Assembly (NCBI GenBank): GCA_021812865.1
Contig: JAKAMP010000069.1
Location: 1-9,500 of the forward strand
Reading direction: 5' to 3'
Source of the DNA: Bacteroidota bacterium
GTDB lineage: Bacteria > Bacteroidota > Bacteroidia > Bacteroidales > JAAYUG01
DNA: 9,500 nt
Shown here: in pieces, positions 6,706 to 9,500 of the stretch
Numbering within the stretch: the first letter of the stretch is position 1
Layout: the number at the start of each line of letters is the position of its first letter
The notes under the pieces: model-generated
Databases searched by the model: none
What the model was told of the DNA's origin: nothing
Seen by the model: the letters and a program-made list of their open reading frames with translations, nothing else
Position numbers and translations under genes: made by a program

Positions 6706-6949
6706 ACCAGAAGACCAGAAGACCAGACAGACCAGACAGACCAGAAGACCAGAAGACCAGACAGACCAGACAGACCAGACAGACCAGAAGACCAGACAGA
6801 CCAGACAGACCAGACAGACCAGAAGACCAGAAGACCAGACAGACCAGAAGACCAGAAGACCAGACAGACCAGAAGACCAGAAGACCAGAAGACCAGACAG
6901 ACCAGAAGACCAGAAGACCAGACAGACCAGAAGACCAGAAGACCAGAAG
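6706..6949 (+). repeat. Tandem repeat array, 29 units of 8 or 9 bp, thymine-free on the plus strand
   Basis: Every unit starts with ACCAG and continues with either AAG (8-bp unit, S, 17 copies) or ACAG (9-bp unit, L, 12 copies); 17x8 + 12x9 = 244 bp with no other variation. The order is SSLLSSLLLSLLLSSLSSLSSSLSSLSSS. Blocks are themselves duplicated: SSLL twice (6706-6773, 34 bp each), LLLS twice (6756-6825, 35 bp each) and SSLSSLS twice (6818-6933, 58 bp each). There is no T from 6691 to 6954 on the plus strand, so no frame on either strand contains a stop there and long open frames across it are artefacts. It fills most of the divergent gap between the SiaB-like gene and mltG. The rest of that gap (6580-6690 and 6950-7025) shows only an ACCATCC direct repeat (6674-6680, 6686-6692) and a weak promoter-like motif before mltG. 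Confidence 0.98.
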
Positions 6950-6982
6950 CGCGATGACTTATCCCTGAAGATTAAGCCACTG

Positions 6983-6989
6983 TATTTTG
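6983..6989 (+). promoter_or_regulatory. Weak promoter-like motif (TATTTTG) upstream of mltG
   Basis: TATTTTG is one base shorter than TAnnTTTG and lies 36 bp before the mltG ATG at 7026. It is the best candidate in the interval. The tandem repeat ends 33 bp upstream of it, so the repeat would abut the -33 region. Confidence 0.25.
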
Positions 6990-7025
6990 AATATTTTATA
7001 TCTTCACGGCTTTATTGTGAAGATT

Positions 7026-8096
7026 ATGGCACGTGCAAAAAGGCGGAAAGACACTTCAGGCCGCATGCGTAACCTGATATGGTACCTGTTGGGCATAGGC
7101 CTGTTGGTGGCCGTGCTGTTCAGTATGGATACCTACAGGAAATATTTCAAGGCAAACATTAATCTTCCGCCCCACAAGGTTGGTCATTTATACATTCCCA
7201 CCGGTTCGAAGGCCGAAGATGTATATGGCATTCTCCTCCGCGAAAACCTTATCATTGACCGCAAAACCTTTGAATGGCTTGCCAATCGCAAAGATTTTAA
7301 GGATCATATTCATCCCGGTCATTATGTGGTGAGCAAGGGAATGAGCAACAACGAGATCATCCGGATGCTGATGGCCGGCAGGCAAATGCCCGTGAAAGTT
7401 ACCTTCAACAATCTACGTACCCGCGACCAATTGGCTGAAAAGATATCCACTGAAATCGAAGCCACGAAAGCAGACATACTTCATCTTTTATCCGATGAGC
7501 AGTTTCTTTCTCAATACGGCTTCAGCTGCGACAATGTAATGGTGGTTTTTATTCCCAATACTTACCAGATATACTGGAACAGTTCTGCAGAGCAGTTCTT
7601 TCTCCGCATGTACAAGGAGTACACGAAGTTCTGGACGGACGAGAGGAAAAAGAAAGCTGAAGCCGCAGGTCTTACGCCCATTCAGGTGAGCATCCTGGCC
7701 AGTATTGTGGATGAAGAAACCGAGAAAAAATCGGAAGAACCGGCTATCGCTGGCGTGTACATCAACCGGCTGGATAAGCATATGTTGCTGCAGGCCGATC
7801 CCACCGTGCGCTACGCGCTGGGCGATTTCACCATTAAAAGAATTTTGAAAAAACACCTCGAAATTCAGTCGCCCTATAATACATACATTCACCCCGGTTT
7901 GCCACCCGGTCCGATCAATATCCCATCCATTGAAAGCATCGAAGCAGTGCTGAATTTCGAAAAGAGCGGGTACCTGTATTTTTGTGCAAAGGAGGATTTC
8001 TCTGGCTACCACCACTTCTCCAAAACCATGGAGCAGCATCTCGCATACGCCCGACTGTACCAGAAAGCGCTTACGCAGCACAGGATAATGAAATAG
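7026..8096 (+). CDS. mltG: Endolytic murein transglycosylase MltG (YceG-like)
   Basis: This 356-residue inner-membrane enzyme cleaves nascent peptidoglycan glycan strands and is proposed to set where their synthesis ends. A basic cytoplasmic N-terminus (residues 1-15, rich in R and K) precedes one transmembrane helix (about 16-33), leaving the rest in the periplasm. A LysM-like region follows (GHLYIPTGSKAEDVYGILLRE to HPGHYVVSKGMSNNEIIRML). The YceG catalytic domain has ILASIVDEETEKKSEEPAIAGVYINRL (about 224-250), LLQADPTVRYALGD, SPYNTYIHPGLPPGPINIPS and YLYFCAKEDFSGYHHFS. The acidic cluster D229-E230-E231 aligns with the region holding the E. coli catalytic glutamate. I chose the ATG at 7026; an in-frame TTG at 6987 would add 13 residues before the basic N-terminus and overlap the promoter-like motif. 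It converges on murB, another peptidoglycan gene, with a 40-bp gap and no strong terminator. Confidence 0.95.
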   Translation: MARAKRRKDTSGRMRNLIWYLLGIGLLVAVLFSMDTYRKYFKANINLPPHKVGHLYIPTGSKAEDVYGILLRENLIIDRKTFEWLANRKDFKDHIHPGHYVVSKGMSNNEIIRMLMAGRQMPVKVTFNNLRTRDQLAEKISTEIEATKADILHLLSDEQFLSQYGFSCDNVMVVFIPNTYQIYWNSSAEQFFLRMYKEYTKFWTDERKKKAEAAGLTPIQVSILASIVDEETEKKSEEPAIAGVYINRLDKHMLLQADPTVRYALGDFTIKRILKKHLEIQSPYNTYIHPGLPPGPINIPSIESIEAVLNFEKSGYLYFCAKEDFSGYHHFSKTMEQHLAYARLYQKALTQHRIMK

Positions 8097-8136
8097 GGGG
8101 AGTTAATCCATTTTCAGGAATAATGCAGAAGAACGC

Positions 8137-9147
8137 TTAAACCAGGTTTACCTCGGGTTCGATATCCACGCCGAATTTTTCTTTCACGCTTTTCTGAATA
8201 TCTCTGGCCAGGGCTATGATTTCATTGCCGGTGGCATTTCCGTAATTCACAAGCACAAGGGGTTGATTCTTATGTACCCCGGCATCGCCTCTTCTTACTG
8301 CTTTCCAACCGCATTGTTCGATAAGCCACGCTGCAGGGATTTTCGCTTCGCCGTGTTTTTGCAAAAAATGAGGTATCTGGGGGTGATCATTGAGCAACGC
8401 ACTGAGCCGGCTGGCCCCGATCACCGGGTTTTTGAAAAAACTACCCGCATTGCCAATCTCCGCCGGATCGGGAAGCTTCCGCTTTCTGATAGCCAGAATA
8501 GCCTCCCTGATCGTTCGCAGGCTAATATCCGGATAATGGTTCAGCTCTTCGCTTATATTCCCATAACTTGTAACAAACACCGGTTTTTTGCGGAGCTGAA
8601 AGGTTACAGACAGGATGATCGCCTTCGATTTCAGTTCCCTTTTGAAAATGCTGTCGCGGTAACCAAAGGCACACTGGTGGCCGTGTAATTCCGAGCGGGA
8701 AAGATCCTTCACATTCAGCATTTCAACGCGCTCAATGGTATCTCTTGCTTCGGCCCCATATGCTCCGATATTCTGGATGGGACAGCTTCCCACATTCCCT
8801 GGAATACCCGAAAGATTCTCCACCCCTCCCAGTCCATGATCAACCGCAAACTGCACAAAGCCATCCCAGTTTTCTCCTGCCATTGCCCTGATTCTTACAA
8901 AATTTTCGTCCTCGCCGGTCACTTCTATTCCTTTTAAATCAGGCTTGAGCACTGTTCCCCCGAAATCCCCTGTAAATAAAATATTGCTGCCTCCCCCGAG
9001 CACCAGTCTCGGTAATTCGTATAATTCCTTTCTGGCAAGTATCTCCTCAATGTCCTTGACAGTTTTGCAATTTGCAAAATATCTTGCTTTGGCATCGATG
9101 CCGAAGGTATTCAGCGCTTTCAGGGAGATATTTTCTGTGATTTCCAT
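8137..9147 (-). CDS. murB: UDP-N-acetylenolpyruvoylglucosamine reductase (MurB)
   Basis: This 336-residue FAD enzyme uses NADPH to reduce UDP-GlcNAc-enolpyruvate to UDP-MurNAc, the second committed step of peptidoglycan precursor synthesis in the cytoplasm. The FAD-binding part contains NTFGIDAKARYF (13-24), LVLGGGSNILF (48-58) and NLSGIPGNVGSCPIQNIGAYGAE (111-133). The substrate domain contains FGYRDSIFK (161-169, R164 as the active-site arginine), IGNAGSFFKNP (231-241, S236 as the proton donor), AAWLIEQCGWK (272-282), GVHKNQPLVLVN (290-301) and the C-terminal VDIEPEVNLV with the conserved glutamate (E330 or E332). Length and the YRDSIFK segment fit the E. coli-like type I MurB. The ATG at 9147 is preceded 19 bp upstream by TATCTTTG. 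It faces mltG convergently and is divergent from the glycosyltransferase gene. Confidence 0.97.
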   Translation of the reverse strand: MEITENISLKALNTFGIDAKARYFANCKTVKDIEEILARKELYELPRLVLGGGSNILFTGDFGGTVLKPDLKGIEVTGEDENFVRIRAMAGENWDGFVQFAVDHGLGGVENLSGIPGNVGSCPIQNIGAYGAEARDTIERVEMLNVKDLSRSELHGHQCAFGYRDSIFKRELKSKAIILSVTFQLRKKPVFVTSYGNISEELNHYPDISLRTIREAILAIRKRKLPDPAEIGNAGSFFKNPVIGASRLSALLNDHPQIPHFLQKHGEAKIPAAWLIEQCGWKAVRRGDAGVHKNQPLVLVNYGNATGNEIIALARDIQKSVKEKFGVDIEPEVNLV

Positions 9148-9166
9148 ATTCTCCGTATCAATTGTT

Positions 9167-9174
9167 CAAAGATA
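9167..9174 (-). promoter_or_regulatory. Putative -7 element (TATCTTTG) of the murB promoter
   Basis: On the minus strand this reads TATCTTTG, an exact TAnnTTTG match, 19 bp before the murB ATG. A perfect 12-bp palindrome, GCAATGCATTGC (9176-9187), lies directly upstream, in the space between the -7 and -33 positions, and could be an operator. Confidence 0.5.
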
Positions 9175-9267
9175 GGCAATGCATTGCTCAATTTCAAGAC
9201 GAACCGCGACAGGCAAACCGAAGATTCCTTTTAATCTGTCGCGAATGCATATTACCCACAAAAAATT

Positions 9268-9275
9268 TATCTTTG
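9268..9275 (+). promoter_or_regulatory. Putative -7 element (TATCTTTG) of the glycosyltransferase gene
   Basis: TATCTTTG matches TAnnTTTG exactly and ends 20 bp before the proposed GTG start at 9296. An A-rich run precedes it; no clear TTTG -33 element is seen. Its spacing supports the GTG start. Confidence 0.45.
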
Positions 9276-9295
9276 ATTGAAACAATTTATTGCCG

Positions 9296-9500
9296 GTGAA
9301 GCACATCATTCTTGCCACCACAAACGATCTGGAAACAGACCAGCGTGTACACCGCATTGCCCTTACTCTTTTGAAATCAGGTGCAACCGTTTGCCTGGTT
9401 GGCAGGCTTCTTCCCAATTCATCCCCTTTGTCTCCCAGGCCCTATGCCACCCATCGCTTCCGCATGATTTTCCATAAAGGATTTCTTTTTTATGCATTTT
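9296..9500 (+). CDS. Glycosyltransferase (GT4-like), N-terminal fragment, cut by window edge
   Basis: Only 68 codons are visible. The translation starts KHIILATTNDLETDQRVHRIALTLLKSGATVCLVGR, the usual opening of GT-B glycosyltransferases of this type in Bacteroidota: a first beta strand, a TND-x(5)-QRVHR loop-helix, then a second strand ending VGR. LLPNSSPLSPRPYATHRFRMIFHKGFLFYA follows, which also fits the family. Such enzymes move a sugar from a nucleotide donor to a lipid- or polysaccharide-linked acceptor at the inner face of the membrane. The frame has a stop at 9278-9280 and no ATG at the N-terminus; GTG at 9296 fits the family start, with TTG at 9290 as the alternative. The acceptor and donor cannot be judged because the catalytic C-terminal half is outside. 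It is divergent from murB. Confidence 0.8.
   Translation, partial: MKHIILATTNDLETDQRVHRIALTLLKSGATVCLVGRLLPNSSPLSPRPYATHRFRMIFHKGFLFYAF

Noticed and set aside
6706..6949. CRISPR array
   Set aside because: Units are 8-9 bp with no unique spacers, and no cas genes are present.
6987..7025. Upstream TTG start for mltG (13 extra residues)
   Set aside because: ATG 7026 gives the standard basic N-terminus and membrane anchor; the TTG overlaps the promoter-like motif.
6560..7072. A 170-residue open frame on the plus strand encoding an RPEDQ/TDQ/KTR repeat protein (and a second at 6646-6957)
   Set aside because: The plus strand has no T over 264 bp, so stops are impossible; the frames exist only because of the repeat. 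Mixed 8- and 9-bp units shift the frame repeatedly, and the frame overlaps the mltG start.

Overview
The window looks like chromosomal housekeeping DNA from a member of the Bacteroidota, probably Bacteroidales or a related order. The protein styles fit (LytTR response regulator, SiaB/DUF6272 protein, short TrmH, Bacteroidota-type glycosyltransferase N-terminus), Shine-Dalgarno sequences are weak, and six start codons are preceded by an exact TAnnTTTG motif, the -7 element described for Bacteroides primary-sigma promoters. I see no phage, transposon, tRNA, rRNA or CRISPR array.

Layout. 1-1360 (minus): a LytTR response regulator followed 24 bp later by a class III aminotransferase that runs off the left edge. 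1497-2174 (minus): trmH, tRNA 2'-O-methyltransferase. 2175-2433: divergent intergenic region with a 4-copy 7-bp repeat and the pyk promoter. 2434-4722 (plus): pyk, then an HD-domain hydrolase 9 bp downstream. 4743-5204 (minus): mgsA, methylglyoxal synthase, convergent with the HD gene. 5356-6498 (minus, possibly to 6579): a protein made of two tandem SiaB-like (DUF6272) ATPase-fold domains. 6499-7025: a long divergent intergenic region dominated by a 244-bp, 29-copy tandem repeat that has no T on the plus strand. 7026-8096 (plus): mltG, membrane-anchored lytic transglycosylase. 8137-9147 (minus): murB. 9148-9295: divergent promoter region. 9296-9500 (plus): N-terminal part of a glycosyltransferase, cut by the right edge.

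Themes. pyk and mgsA bracket lower glycolysis: pyruvate kinase takes PEP to pyruvate, while methylglyoxal synthase drains DHAP. mltG, murB and the glycosyltransferase form a cell-envelope group. The LytTR regulator and the double SiaB-like protein are signalling proteins with no obvious partner in view.

Most worth a second look: (i) the T-free repeat, whose 8-bp and 9-bp units are arranged in nested block duplications of 34, 35 and 58 bp; (ii) the shorter repeat in the equivalent position upstream of pyk; (iii) the internally duplicated SiaB-like protein. I found no clear case for a wholly new multi-gene system.
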